NCBI GenBank assembly: GCA_023386885.1
Contig: JAEWIX010000071.1
Location: 1 to 12,934 of the forward strand
DNA from: Pseudomonadota bacterium
Lineage (GTDB): Bacteria; Pseudomonadota; Alphaproteobacteria; Rhizobiales; Xanthobacteraceae
Direction: 5' to 3'
Length of the DNA stretch: 12,934 nt
This document shows, piece after piece, positions 1 through 10,747 of this stretch (its first letter is position 1; each line of letters starts with the position of its first letter). The notes below the pieces were generated by a model that did not search any database, was not told the DNA's origin, and saw only the letters and a list, made by a program, of their open reading frames with translations. The translations under genes were made by a program, and so were the position numbers.

Positions 1-37
1 GGTGGGGGTCTTGTTCCACAACGGACCCCTTCCCCAA

Positions 38-60
38 CCCTCCCCCTTGCAGGGGGAGGG
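38..60. repeat. Perfect GC-rich intergenic hairpin, probable dispersed palindromic repeat
   Basis: A 10-bp perfect stem (CCCTCCCCCT at 38-47 and AGGGGGAGGG at 51-60) closes on the 3-nt loop TGC. It lies 31 bp past the ruvA stop codon. Neither strand has a T-run after the stem, so it is a poor intrinsic terminator. The pyrimidine arm, TTGC-type loop and purine arm resemble palindromes scattered between genes in many alphaproteobacterial genomes; that is recalled, not searched. It could still protect the ruvA mRNA 3' end. Confidence 0.6.
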
Positions 61-91
61 AGCGCAACACGGATCAGCGCCTGAATGCAAC

Positions 92-709
92 TCACCGCGA
101 CAACTCCTTCAACCCAAGGCGAATGAGTTGCGCGGTTTCGGCTTTCTCGCCGGCCTCGCGGGAGGCGGCGGCAATGGCAGCGGCGGCTTGCGGCTGGCCG
201 TAGCCGAGATTGACCAGCGCCGAAATCGCGTCCGCCACGGCGCGCGGTGCACGGGCGTCGTCGAGGGCGCCGGACAATTTCACCACCGCCGGATCGACAT
301 CGGCGAAGGCCGGCGCCTTGTCCTTCAGTTCGGAGACGATGCGTTCGGCCACCTTGGCGCCGACACCCGGAGTGCGCGCCACCGCCGCCTTGTCGCGCAG
401 CGCAATCGCGTTGGCGAGATCGGACGGCGACAAGGTGCTCAGCACCGCCAGCGCGACCTTCGCGCCGACGCCCTGCACCGTCTGCAACAACCGAAACCAT
501 TCGCGCTCGACATCGCTGCGGAAGCCGAACAGCTTGATCTGATCCTCGCGCACGTAGGTCTCGATCGACAGCACAGCAGCTTCGCCGGGCGACGGCAGCG
601 CCTGCAAGGTGCGCGAGGCGCAATGCACCTGATAGCCGACGCCTTGCACGTCGAGGATGACGTAATCCTCGCCGTAGGAATCGATGAGGCCCTTGAGTTT
701 GCCGATCAT
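92..709 (-). CDS. ruvA: Holliday junction branch migration protein RuvA
   Basis: RuvA binds the four-way Holliday junction as a tetramer, loads the RuvB helicase ring and works with the RuvC nuclease in recombination repair in the cytoplasm. The 205-residue product is close to the E. coli length (203). It shows the three expected parts: an OB-fold domain (about 1-62, starting MIGKLKG), a double helix-hairpin-helix domain with QGVGAKVAL at 79-87 and PGVGAKVAE at 114-122, and a C-terminal RuvB-binding domain (about 155-205) with LGYGQPQAAAAI at 168-179. The ATG lies 4 nt after the ruvC stop codon, and GGCGGGAT at the end of ruvC probably serves as its ribosome-binding site. The two genes are therefore almost certainly co-transcribed. 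ruvB, the usual next gene, is not present in the 91 bp that follow. Confidence 0.97.
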   Translation of the reverse strand: MIGKLKGLIDSYGEDYVILDVQGVGYQVHCASRTLQALPSPGEAAVLSIETYVREDQIKLFGFRSDVEREWFRLLQTVQGVGAKVALAVLSTLSPSDLANAIALRDKAAVARTPGVGAKVAERIVSELKDKAPAFADVDPAVVKLSGALDDARAPRAVADAISALVNLGYGQPQAAAAIAAASREAGEKAETAQLIRLGLKELSR

Positions 710-713
710 ACGT

Positions 714-1226
714 TTATCCCGCCACCCTGATCTTCAGCGCCGCGCTTTGCCGGTGGTGCGCGTGGGTGATGGCGATGGCGAGGGCGTCGGCGGCGTCGGG
801 GGTTTTCGGCGCGGCCTTCGGCAGCAGAATCTTCAGCATCACCTGAATCTGCGTCTTGTCGGCATGGCCGGCGCCGACCACGGTCTTCTTTACCTTGTTG
901 GGTGCGTATTCCGCCACCGGAATGCCGAACATCGCCGGCACCAGCATGGCGATGCCGCGCGCCTGCCCGAGTTTCAGGGTGGCGACGCCGTCCTTGTTGA
1001 CGAAGGTCTGCTCCACCGCCGCCTCGGCCGGCTTCAGATCGCCGAGCATCTGCGTCAAGCCGTCATGGATCGCCAGCAGCCGGCGCGCCAGCGCCATGTC
1101 CTCGCGCGTCTCCACCGAGCCGCAACCGACATAGATCAGCCGGTTGCCCTCGATGTCGATCACGCCCCAGCCGGTGCGGCGCAGCCCCGGGTCGATGCCC
1201 ACAATGCGAATCGGTGTCGATGCCAT
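714..1226 (-). CDS. ruvC: Crossover junction endodeoxyribonuclease RuvC
   Basis: RuvC is the dimeric resolvase that nicks opposite strands of a Holliday junction held by RuvA-RuvB. From the ATG at 1226 the product has 170 residues (E. coli 173). The RNase H-fold acidic residues are all visible: Asp12 in GIDPG, Glu72 in AAVEQTFV, and Asp144 and Asp147 in TPDAADALA. The frame stays open 15 codons upstream to 1271, but that extension (rich in Gly, Arg and Pro) is not family-like, and RuvC proteins begin a few residues before the IxGIDPG strand; hence the shorter start. No strong ribosome-binding site precedes it. The gap to the upstream SDR gene is 49 bp with no evident terminator, so read-through from that gene is possible. 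The stop codon is TAA at 716-714. Confidence 0.95.
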   Translation of the reverse strand: MASTPIRIVGIDPGLRRTGWGVIDIEGNRLIYVGCGSVETREDMALARRLLAIHDGLTQMLGDLKPAEAAVEQTFVNKDGVATLKLGQARGIAMLVPAMFGIPVAEYAPNKVKKTVVGAGHADKTQIQVMLKILLPKAAPKTPDAADALAIAITHAHHRQSAALKIRVAG

Positions 1227-1275
1227 AACCCATGATATCGCAACCGGCCGCGCGCGTCCGCCCGGGTCCAACAGG

Positions 1276-2010
1276 CTACAGGATCAATCCGCCGTCGACG
1301 ATCAGCGTCTGGCCGGTGACATAACTCGCCAGCGGCGAGGCCAGGAACAGCGCGGCGCCGGCCATGTCCTCCGGAGTGCCGAACCGCTTTAGCGGAATGT
1401 TCGCGATGGTCGCCTCGCGCCGCTTCGGATTATCGGTCGTCACCTTGGTCAGCTTGGTATCGACCAGCCCCGGCGCGATGCCGTTGACGCGAATGCCGTC
1501 TTCCGCCCAGGCCTGCGCCAGCGTGCGCGTCAGCCCGTAGGCGCCGGTCTTGGAGGCGTTGTAGGCGGGATTGCCCTTGGTGGAATGGAACGCCGCCACC
1601 GAACTGATAATGATCAGCGAACCCTTGTTCGCTTTCAGCATGGCGTGGAATTTCGCGGCGCAGGCCATCAGGCTCATCAGGTTGACTTCCATCACCTTGC
1701 GGAAGCCGTCCATTTCGAACTCGCCGCGGCTATAGATCACCGTGCCCTGCGCCAGCACCAGAATATCGAGGCTGTCGAAGTTCGGCGTGAAATTGTCCAC
1801 CGCACGCGGATCGCTGACGTCGAGCTGCGCATAATCGAGGCCGTCGAGATCGGAGCCCTCGACGCCGATGTAGCCCGCCGCACTCGGCTTGGTGCCGCAG
1901 ATGTTCACCTTCGCGCCACGCGCGCGATAGGCCTGCGCGATGCCGTTGCCGATGCCGCTGGAGCCGCCGACGATCAACGCGCGCTTGCCGCTGAAATCCA
2001 GTTCGTTCAT
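1276..2010 (-). CDS. Short-chain dehydrogenase/reductase (SDR family), first of a divergent pair
   Basis: A 244-residue classical-length SDR, presumably a cytoplasmic NAD(P)-dependent alcohol dehydrogenase or ketone reductase; the substrate is unknown. The Rossmann glycine motif GGSSGIG is at 15-21, and the catalytic tetrad is complete: Asn110 (EVNL), Ser137, Tyr150 and Lys154 (YNASK). VNGIAPG at 175-181 and the C-terminal VDGG are typical. Two points are unusual. The structural NNAG motif is replaced by LAQG at 86-89. The end of the second beta strand has GTK (39-41) rather than an Asp, which mildly favours NADP(H). The ATG at 2010 is preceded by AGGAGT (2027-2022) at an 11-nt spacing, slightly long. 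It is transcribed away from the second SDR and toward ruvC. Automatic annotation might call it a 3-oxoacyl-ACP reductase, but nothing here supports a fatty-acid role. Confidence 0.9.
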   Translation of the reverse strand: MNELDFSGKRALIVGGSSGIGNGIAQAYRARGAKVNICGTKPSAAGYIGVEGSDLDGLDYAQLDVSDPRAVDNFTPNFDSLDILVLAQGTVIYSRGEFEMDGFRKVMEVNLMSLMACAAKFHAMLKANKGSLIIISSVAAFHSTKGNPAYNASKTGAYGLTRTLAQAWAEDGIRVNGIAPGLVDTKLTKVTTDNPKRREATIANIPLKRFGTPEDMAGAALFLASPLASYVTGQTLIVDGGLIL

Positions 2011-2047
2011 GGGTGTGGTTCACTCCTGTTGCCGCATTGCGCGGGCG

Positions 2048-2098
2048 TTTGACCTTTGCCGGGAACGATGCAAGCCTTGAAGCATCGCGCTTGTCAAA
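2048..2098. promoter_or_regulatory. Nested inverted repeats in the divergent SDR promoter region
   Basis: Between the two divergent SDR genes lies CGATGC (2066-2071), 10 nt, then GCATCG (2082-2087). It is flanked by TTTGAC (2048-2053) on one side and GTCAAA (2093-2098) on the other. The outer repeats contain possible -35 boxes pointing outward: TTGACC at 2049-2054 for the forward SDR and TTGACA at 2097-2092 for the reverse SDR. No convincing -10 box appears at the right distance on either strand. The inner repeat has the size of a dimeric regulator's operator, but no regulator gene is in the window. The function is inferred from position and symmetry only. Confidence 0.4.
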
Positions 2099-2135
2099 TC
2101 CGCCGCGCGGAAAGCGCATCCGCCACAACCCTTCC

Positions 2136-2139
2136 GGAG
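2136..2139 (+). promoter_or_regulatory. Ribosome-binding site that decides the start of the second SDR
   Basis: GGAG at 2136-2139 lies 10 nt before the ATG at 2150 but only 1 nt before the in-frame ATG at 2141. The later ATG is therefore the likely start. Confidence 0.65.
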
Positions 2140-2149
2140 AATGCCTCCC

Positions 2150-2929
2150 ATGACCGATTTCAAACAGCTCAGCCGCTCGGTGCGTGGGCTTACCGTGCTC
2201 GTCACCGGGGCCGCCAGCGGCATGGGCCGCGCCACCGCGCGGGTGTTCGCCGCCGAGGGCGCCAATGTCGCCGTCACCGATTACGACGGCGCCGGCGCGC
2301 AGGCAGTGGCGGATGCGATCACCGCGAGCGGCGGCAGCGCCAAAGCGTGGCAGTTCGACGTCGCGGACGCCGCAGCGGTGACGCGCGTGGTGAACGAAGT
2401 GGCGCAGCATTTCGGCGGGCTCGATATCGTCGTCAACAATGCCGGCATCTCCACCGTCAGCGCCATCGACGGCGATGGCTACGACGCGCTGTGGGATCGC
2501 GGCATCGCAGTGCTGCTGACCGCGCAGCAACGCATCATTCGCGCCGCATTGCCGCACCTTCGCAAATCGAAGTGCCCGCGCATCGTCAACATCGCCTCCA
2601 CCGAGGCGCTCGGCGCGACCGCGCTGCACAGCCCCTATTCGGCGGCGAAGGCCGGCGTCACCGGGCTGACGCGCTCACTCGCGGTGGAGTTGGGGCGCGA
2701 AGGCATCACCGTCAACTGCATCTGTCCGGGGCCGATCACCACCGGCATGACCGACCGGATTTCAGCTGAGCACAAGGCGATTTACGCCAAGCGCCGCACC
2801 GCGCTCAATCGTTACGGCGATCCCGAGGAAGTCGCGCACATGACGCTGAGCTTGTGCCTGCCGGCAGCCTCATTCCTCACCGGCGCGGTGATCCCGGTGG
2901 ACGGCGGACTGATGGCGCGCAATGCTTGA
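2150..2929 (+). CDS. Short-chain dehydrogenase/reductase lacking the tetrad asparagine
   Basis: A 259-residue SDR, probably a cytoplasmic NAD-dependent dehydrogenase of unknown substrate. The glycine motif TGAASGMG is at 19-26. Asp44 (VTDYD) ends the second beta strand, which in this family favours NAD(H). NNAG is at 96-99, Ser150 in NIAS, and Tyr163 and Lys167 in YSAAK, followed by a CPGP motif and a C-terminal VDGG. The notable point is the helix-4 position where classical SDRs carry the tetrad Asn (VNL): here it reads AVLLT, with Leu122 (codon CTG at 2513-2515) in place of Asn. It starts 139 bp from the divergent SDR start and runs toward the TfdA-like dioxygenase, 127 bp downstream. It might belong to a subfamily that normally lacks this Asn; an alignment would tell. 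Confidence 0.9.
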   Translation: MTDFKQLSRSVRGLTVLVTGAASGMGRATARVFAAEGANVAVTDYDGAGAQAVADAITASGGSAKAWQFDVADAAAVTRVVNEVAQHFGGLDIVVNNAGISTVSAIDGDGYDALWDRGIAVLLTAQQRIIRAALPHLRKSKCPRIVNIASTEALGATALHSPYSAAKAGVTGLTRSLAVELGREGITVNCICPGPITTGMTDRISAEHKAIYAKRRTALNRYGDPEEVAHMTLSLCLPAASFLTGAVIPVDGGLMARNA

Positions 2930-2933
2930 GGCA

Positions 2934-2967
2934 CGCTGACGCAACGATCGGAGGCGTCGCGTCAGCG
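2934..2967. other. Stem-loop just after the second SDR stop codon
   Basis: CGCTGACGC (2934-2942) pairs perfectly with GCGTCAGCG (2959-2967) around a 16-nt loop, starting 5 nt after the SDR stop. No T-run follows, so it is not a standard intrinsic terminator. It could stabilise the SDR mRNA or assist factor-dependent termination. Confidence 0.45.
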
Positions 2968-2992
2968 CATGGCGCCCTGACATCAGCGTCGA

Positions 2993-3020
2993 TTGACAAC
3001 GAAGACGCGCGGCGTAGCCT
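2993..3020 (+). promoter_or_regulatory. Possible sigma-70 promoter for the TfdA-like dioxygenase
   Basis: A consensus -35 hexamer TTGACA (2993-2998) is followed after 16 nt by TAGCCT (3015-3020), which matches only three of six -10 positions. It lies 36 bp before the chosen start codon. The good -35, weak -10 and fitting location suggest the dioxygenase can be transcribed on its own. Confidence 0.35.
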
Positions 3021-3043
3021 TTTCTCGAAGCAAAAATGACAAC

Positions 3044-3048
3044 GAGGA
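3044..3048 (+). promoter_or_regulatory. Ribosome-binding site that decides the dioxygenase start
   Basis: GAGGA lies 8 nt before the ATG at 3057 and downstream of the in-frame ATG at 3036, so initiation at 3057 is preferred. Confidence 0.7.
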
Positions 3049-3056
3049 ACCGCGCC

Positions 3057-3944
3057 ATGGCCATCAGCATCCGCCAGCTTCATCCGCATTTCGTCGGCGA
3101 GGTATCCGGCGTCGATCTCACCAGACCGCTGACGCCGGATCAGGCGTTCGAAATCGAAGCCGGCATGGATAAGTATGCCGTGCTGGTGTTTCACAATCAG
3201 GACATCACTGACGAACAGCAACTCGCCTTCGCCGAAAATTTCGGACCACGGGAAAACCGCAAGGGCGGCAGCGTCACCAAGAAGGACGACTATCGCCTCT
3301 CGTCCGGGCTCGCCGATGTCGGCAATCTCGACAAGAGCGGCAAGCCGCTGCCGCGCGACCACCGCACGCACCTGTTCAATCTCGGCAACTGCCTGTGGCA
3401 TTCCGACAGTTCGTTCCGGCCGATCCCGGCGAAGTTCTCGCTGCTGTCGGCGCGCGTGGTCAATCCGAAGGGCGGCAACACCGAGTTCGCCGACATGCGC
3501 GCGGCCTATGACGCACTCGACGACGAGACCAAGGCTGAAATCGAAGACATGATCTGCGAGCACTCGCTGATGTATTCGCGCGGCAGCCTCGGCTTCCTCG
3601 ACTACAGCGAGGAGGAAAAGCAGATGTTCAAGCCGGTGCTGCAACGGCTGGTGCGCACCCACCCGGTGCACGGCCGCAAGTCGCTGTATCTGTCATCGCA
3701 CGCGGGCGCCATTGGAGGCATGAGCGTGCCGGAAGCGCGCGTGCTGCTGCGCGACCTCACCGAACATGCAACGCAGCCGGAATTCGTCTACGTCCACAAA
3801 TGGAAACTGCATGATCTGGTGATGTGGGACAATCGCCAGACCGTGCATCGCGTGCGGCGTTACGATCAATCGCAGCCGCGCGACATGCGCCGCGCCACGG
3901 TGGCGGGCGACACGCCGACGGTAGCGCAGCAGGCGGCGGAGTAA
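3057..3944 (+). CDS. TfdA-like Fe(II)/2-oxoglutarate-dependent dioxygenase (TauD/TfdA family)
   Basis: A 295-residue non-heme iron oxygenase expected to couple decarboxylation of 2-oxoglutarate to succinate with hydroxylation of an organic substrate in the cytoplasm. The iron ligands are His115 and Asp117 (LWHSDSSF) and His264 (TVHR). Thr142 in GGNTEF and an Arg in RDMRRAT (275-281) probably hold the co-substrate. From memory, several blocks match the 2,4-D dioxygenase TfdA (287 residues) almost residue for residue: LWHSDSSF, TEFxDMRAAYDAL, EHATQ and DLVMWDNR. This places it closer to TfdA than to the taurine enzyme TauD. Bradyrhizobium strains are known to carry TfdA homologues (tfdA-alpha). 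No chlorophenol or chlorocatechol genes are nearby, so 2,4-D itself need not be the substrate. The start at 3057 is chosen from GAGGA 8 nt upstream. The two SDR genes before it may act in the same pathway; that is inference. Confidence 0.9.
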   Translation: MAISIRQLHPHFVGEVSGVDLTRPLTPDQAFEIEAGMDKYAVLVFHNQDITDEQQLAFAENFGPRENRKGGSVTKKDDYRLSSGLADVGNLDKSGKPLPRDHRTHLFNLGNCLWHSDSSFRPIPAKFSLLSARVVNPKGGNTEFADMRAAYDALDDETKAEIEDMICEHSLMYSRGSLGFLDYSEEEKQMFKPVLQRLVRTHPVHGRKSLYLSSHAGAIGGMSVPEARVLLRDLTEHATQPEFVYVHKWKLHDLVMWDNRQTVHRVRRYDQSQPRDMRRATVAGDTPTVAQQAAE

Positions 3945-3961
3945 GCGACAGCCGGCAGCGC

Positions 3962-3977
3962 CGTGACACCGGTCACG
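3962..3977. other. Short palindromic hairpin after the dioxygenase gene
   Basis: CGTGAC (3962-3967) pairs with GTCACG (3972-3977) around ACCG, 17 bp past the dioxygenase stop. No T-run follows. It may be a weak mRNA-end structure or a protein-binding palindrome; the symmetry is short enough to arise by chance. Confidence 0.25.
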
Positions 3978-4081
3978 ATCTTCACGAATGGTTCCGCGCC
4001 GGCTGAAAATTTACCTCGGAACAACGCCGCGCCGGCCGTGTTGACGGTGGCGATATGGCAATGTGCCGAGGAGGGATTTCA

Positions 4082-4351
4082 ATGAAGACGTTTGCTGTCA
4101 TGGGTATCGCTGTCGCGGCGCTGCTAAGCGTTGGCTCGATGGGATCGGTCGCACAGGCACAGGGCGTGGGAATCGGTGTCGGCCCGGGCGGGGTCGGCGT
4201 GCATATCGACGACGGCCATCACCGTCATCGCAGCCACCGGCATCGTGACCGCGACTATCATCGTGATCGTCACCATCGCCACGAACGCCGCCACATGGAG
4301 CGCCGCCATCACCATCATCACCACCACGGCGACCGGATCTACATCCGCTAA
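4082..4351 (+). CDS. Small secreted histidine-rich protein
   Basis: An 89-residue protein of unknown function. Residues 1-26 form a clear Sec signal peptide: Lys2, a hydrophobic core about 4-17, and an AQA cleavage site before Gln27. The mature 63-residue part opens with a Gly/Val stretch (VGIGVGPGGVGV) and continues as a low-complexity His/Arg/Asp region holding 18 histidines, including seven in a row at 76-82. Such a chain in the periplasm could bind Ni, Zn, Cu or Co ions, but no folded domain is recognised. Translation looks strong: AGGAGG (4069-4074) lies 7 nt before the ATG. The frame extends upstream to 4055, but the ribosome-binding site and signal peptide favour 4082. The gene converges with gltD and shares a terminator with it. 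It is 137 bp from the dioxygenase, and a functional link is not evident. Confidence 0.8.
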   Translation: MKTFAVMGIAVAALLSVGSMGSVAQAQGVGIGVGPGGVGVHIDDGHHRHRSHRHRDRDYHRDRHHRHERRHMERRHHHHHHHGDRIYIR

Positions 4352-4380
4352 GCGCGATCCCTATACTGTCGACGAAACGA

Positions 4381-4413
4381 AAAGACCCTCGCGGACAATC
4401 CGCGAGGGTCTTT
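4381..4413. terminator. Bidirectional intrinsic terminator between the His-rich gene and gltD
   Basis: A perfect 15-bp stem (AAAGACCCTCGCGGA at 4381-4395 with its complement at 4399-4413) closes on the loop CAA. Forward transcripts end in TTTGTGTT; reverse transcripts end in a T-rich TTTTCGTTT tract. It lies 29 bp after the His-rich stop and 26 bp after the gltD stop, as expected for convergent genes sharing one terminator. Confidence 0.92.
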
Positions 4414-4439
4414 GTGTTCAATTAGTCGACATGCAACGA

Positions 4440-5897
4440 TCAGCGCGGCAGGTTGGTCGATCCCATCAGGAAGGTATCGACCGCGCGGGCGCACAGCCGC
4501 CCCTCGCGGATCGCCCACACGACAAGCGACTGACCGCGCCGCATGTCGCCGGCGGTGAACACCTTCGGCAGCGAGGTCTCATAGTCCGCCGTGTTGGCGC
4601 GGACGTTGCCGCGCTGGTCGAGTTCGACGCCGAGCGTCTTCAGCAGACCCTCATGCAACGGATGCACGAAGCCCATCGCCAGCAGCACCAGGTCGGCGTC
4701 GAGGATGAATTCGCTACCGGGGATCGGCTGGAATTTCTCGTCGACGCGAACGCAATGCAGCTTGGTGACCTTGCCGTCCTTGCCTTCGAATTTTTGGGTC
4801 AGCACGGCGAAATCGCGTGCCGCGCCTTCCGCCTGGCTCGATGAGGTCCGCATCTTCAGCGGCCAGTTCGGCCAAGTCAGCGCCTTGTTCTCGTGTTCCG
4901 GCGGCGCCGGCATGATTTCGAGTTGCGTCACCGAGAGCGCACCCTGCCGCAACGAAGTGCCGATGCAGTCGGAGCCGGTGTCGCCGCCGCCGATCACCAC
5001 GACATGCTTGCCGCCGGCGAGAATCTCCTTCACCTCACCGAGCGCCTCCTTGCCGACGCGGCGATTCTGCTGCGGCAGGAAATCCATCGCGAAATGGATA
5101 CCGTCGAGATCGCGGCCGGGGATCGGCAGGTCGCGCGGCGCTTCCGCACCGCCGGTCAACGCCACCGCCTCGTAATCCTTCAGCAACTGCTGCGGATCGA
5201 GCGCGCCCTTGTCGGAGCCGCCAACCGGCGCGTTGTAATGGAAGGTGACGCCCTCGGCTTCCATCTGCTTGACGCGACGGTCGATGACACTCTTCTCCAT
5301 CTTGAAGTCGGGAATGCCGTAACGCAGCAGGCCGCCGGCCTTGGCGTTCTTCTCATAGAGATGCACGTCATGACCGGCGCGGGCGAGTTGCTGCGCGCAA
5401 GCCATGCCGGCAGGGCCGGAGCCGACCACGGCGACCTTCCTGCCGGTCTTGTGCGCGGCGATCTCCGGCTTGAGCCAGCCGTTCTCCCACGCGCGCTCGA
5501 CGATGGCGTGCTCGATGGTCTTGATGGTCACCGGCGTCTCGGTGATGTTGAGCGTGCACGACGCCTCGCACGGCGCCGGGCAGATGCGGCCGGTGAAGTC
5601 CGGGAAGTTGTTGGTTGAGTGCAGGTTGCGCGACGCCTCTTCCCAATTGCCCTGATAGACCAGATCGTTCCAGTCCGGGATCTGGTTGTTGACCGGGCAG
5701 CCCGGCGTGCCGGGCGCGACCGAGCCGGTGCCGTGGCAATACGGCACACCGCAGTTCATACAGCGCGCCGCCTGCTCGCGGAGGTCCTTTTCCTCCAGCG
5801 GGATAACGAACTCGTTGTAGTTCTTCAGCCGCTCGGCGACCGGCGCGTACTTCCGGTCGTTGCGATCGATTTCAAGAAAGCCTGTAATCTTGCCCAT
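4440..5897 (-). CDS. gltD: Glutamate synthase [NADPH] small (beta) subunit
   Basis: GltD oxidises NADPH at an FAD and passes electrons through iron-sulfur clusters to the FMN of GltB, where glutamine and 2-oxoglutarate become two glutamates. The 485-residue product is near the E. coli length (472). The N-terminal ferredoxin-like part has cysteines at 46, 49, 54 and 67 (CMNCGVPYC) and at 106, 110 and 114 (CPAPCEASC), which hold the [4Fe-4S] clusters. The FAD-binding motif VVGSGPAG is at 157-164 and the NADPH-binding motif VIGGGDTG at 301-308. The C-terminal TAGDMRRGQSLVVWAI block closes the FAD site. The gene starts 3 nt after the gltB stop, with GGAG inside the last gltB codons as ribosome-binding site, so the two are translationally close and form one operon. 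A strong terminator follows. No defect is seen. Confidence 0.97.
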   Translation of the reverse strand: MGKITGFLEIDRNDRKYAPVAERLKNYNEFVIPLEEKDLREQAARCMNCGVPYCHGTGSVAPGTPGCPVNNQIPDWNDLVYQGNWEEASRNLHSTNNFPDFTGRICPAPCEASCTLNITETPVTIKTIEHAIVERAWENGWLKPEIAAHKTGRKVAVVGSGPAGMACAQQLARAGHDVHLYEKNAKAGGLLRYGIPDFKMEKSVIDRRVKQMEAEGVTFHYNAPVGGSDKGALDPQQLLKDYEAVALTGGAEAPRDLPIPGRDLDGIHFAMDFLPQQNRRVGKEALGEVKEILAGGKHVVVIGGGDTGSDCIGTSLRQGALSVTQLEIMPAPPEHENKALTWPNWPLKMRTSSSQAEGAARDFAVLTQKFEGKDGKVTKLHCVRVDEKFQPIPGSEFILDADLVLLAMGFVHPLHEGLLKTLGVELDQRGNVRANTADYETSLPKVFTAGDMRRGQSLVVWAIREGRLCARAVDTFLMGSTNLPR

Positions 5898-5900
5898 CGC

Positions 5901-10700
<4,800 letters not shown>

Positions 10701-10706
10701 ATTCTT

Positions 10707-10712
10707 ATCCTC
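10707..10712 (-). promoter_or_regulatory. Ribosome-binding site supporting the gltB GTG start
   Basis: On the reverse strand GAGGAT (10712-10707) puts GAGG 8 nt before the GTG at 10700. The overlapping ATG one base upstream (ATGTGA) is closed at once by TGA, so GTG is the usable start codon. Confidence 0.75.
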
Positions 10713-10733
10713 GATGGTATTTGCGAGCCTTCA

Positions 10734-10747
10734 TTCCGATATCGGAA
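10734..10747. promoter_or_regulatory. 14-bp perfect palindrome in the gltB leader
   Basis: TTCCGATATCGGAA is perfectly self-complementary with no spacer. Its near edge is 33 bp before the gltB start codon and 21 bp before the ribosome-binding site. With no loop it makes a poor RNA hairpin, so a DNA operator for a dimeric protein is the likelier reading. No regulator is identified. Confidence 0.4.

Noticed and set aside
2141..2149. Earlier in-frame ATG for the second SDR
   Set aside because: The ribosome-binding site is only 1 nt away; the ATG at 2150 has normal spacing.
1730..2629. A 299-codon reverse frame spanning parts of both SDR genes
   Set aside because: It crosses two supported genes and their divergent promoter region and encodes low-complexity Arg/Ala/Gly sequence.
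3036..3056. Earlier in-frame ATG for the dioxygenase
   Set aside because: The GAGGA site lies downstream of it and fits the ATG at 3057.
4290..4330. CAT/CAC-rich stretch as a DNA repeat array
   Set aside because: It simply encodes the poly-His segment of the secreted protein; the codons alternate without a fixed repeat unit.
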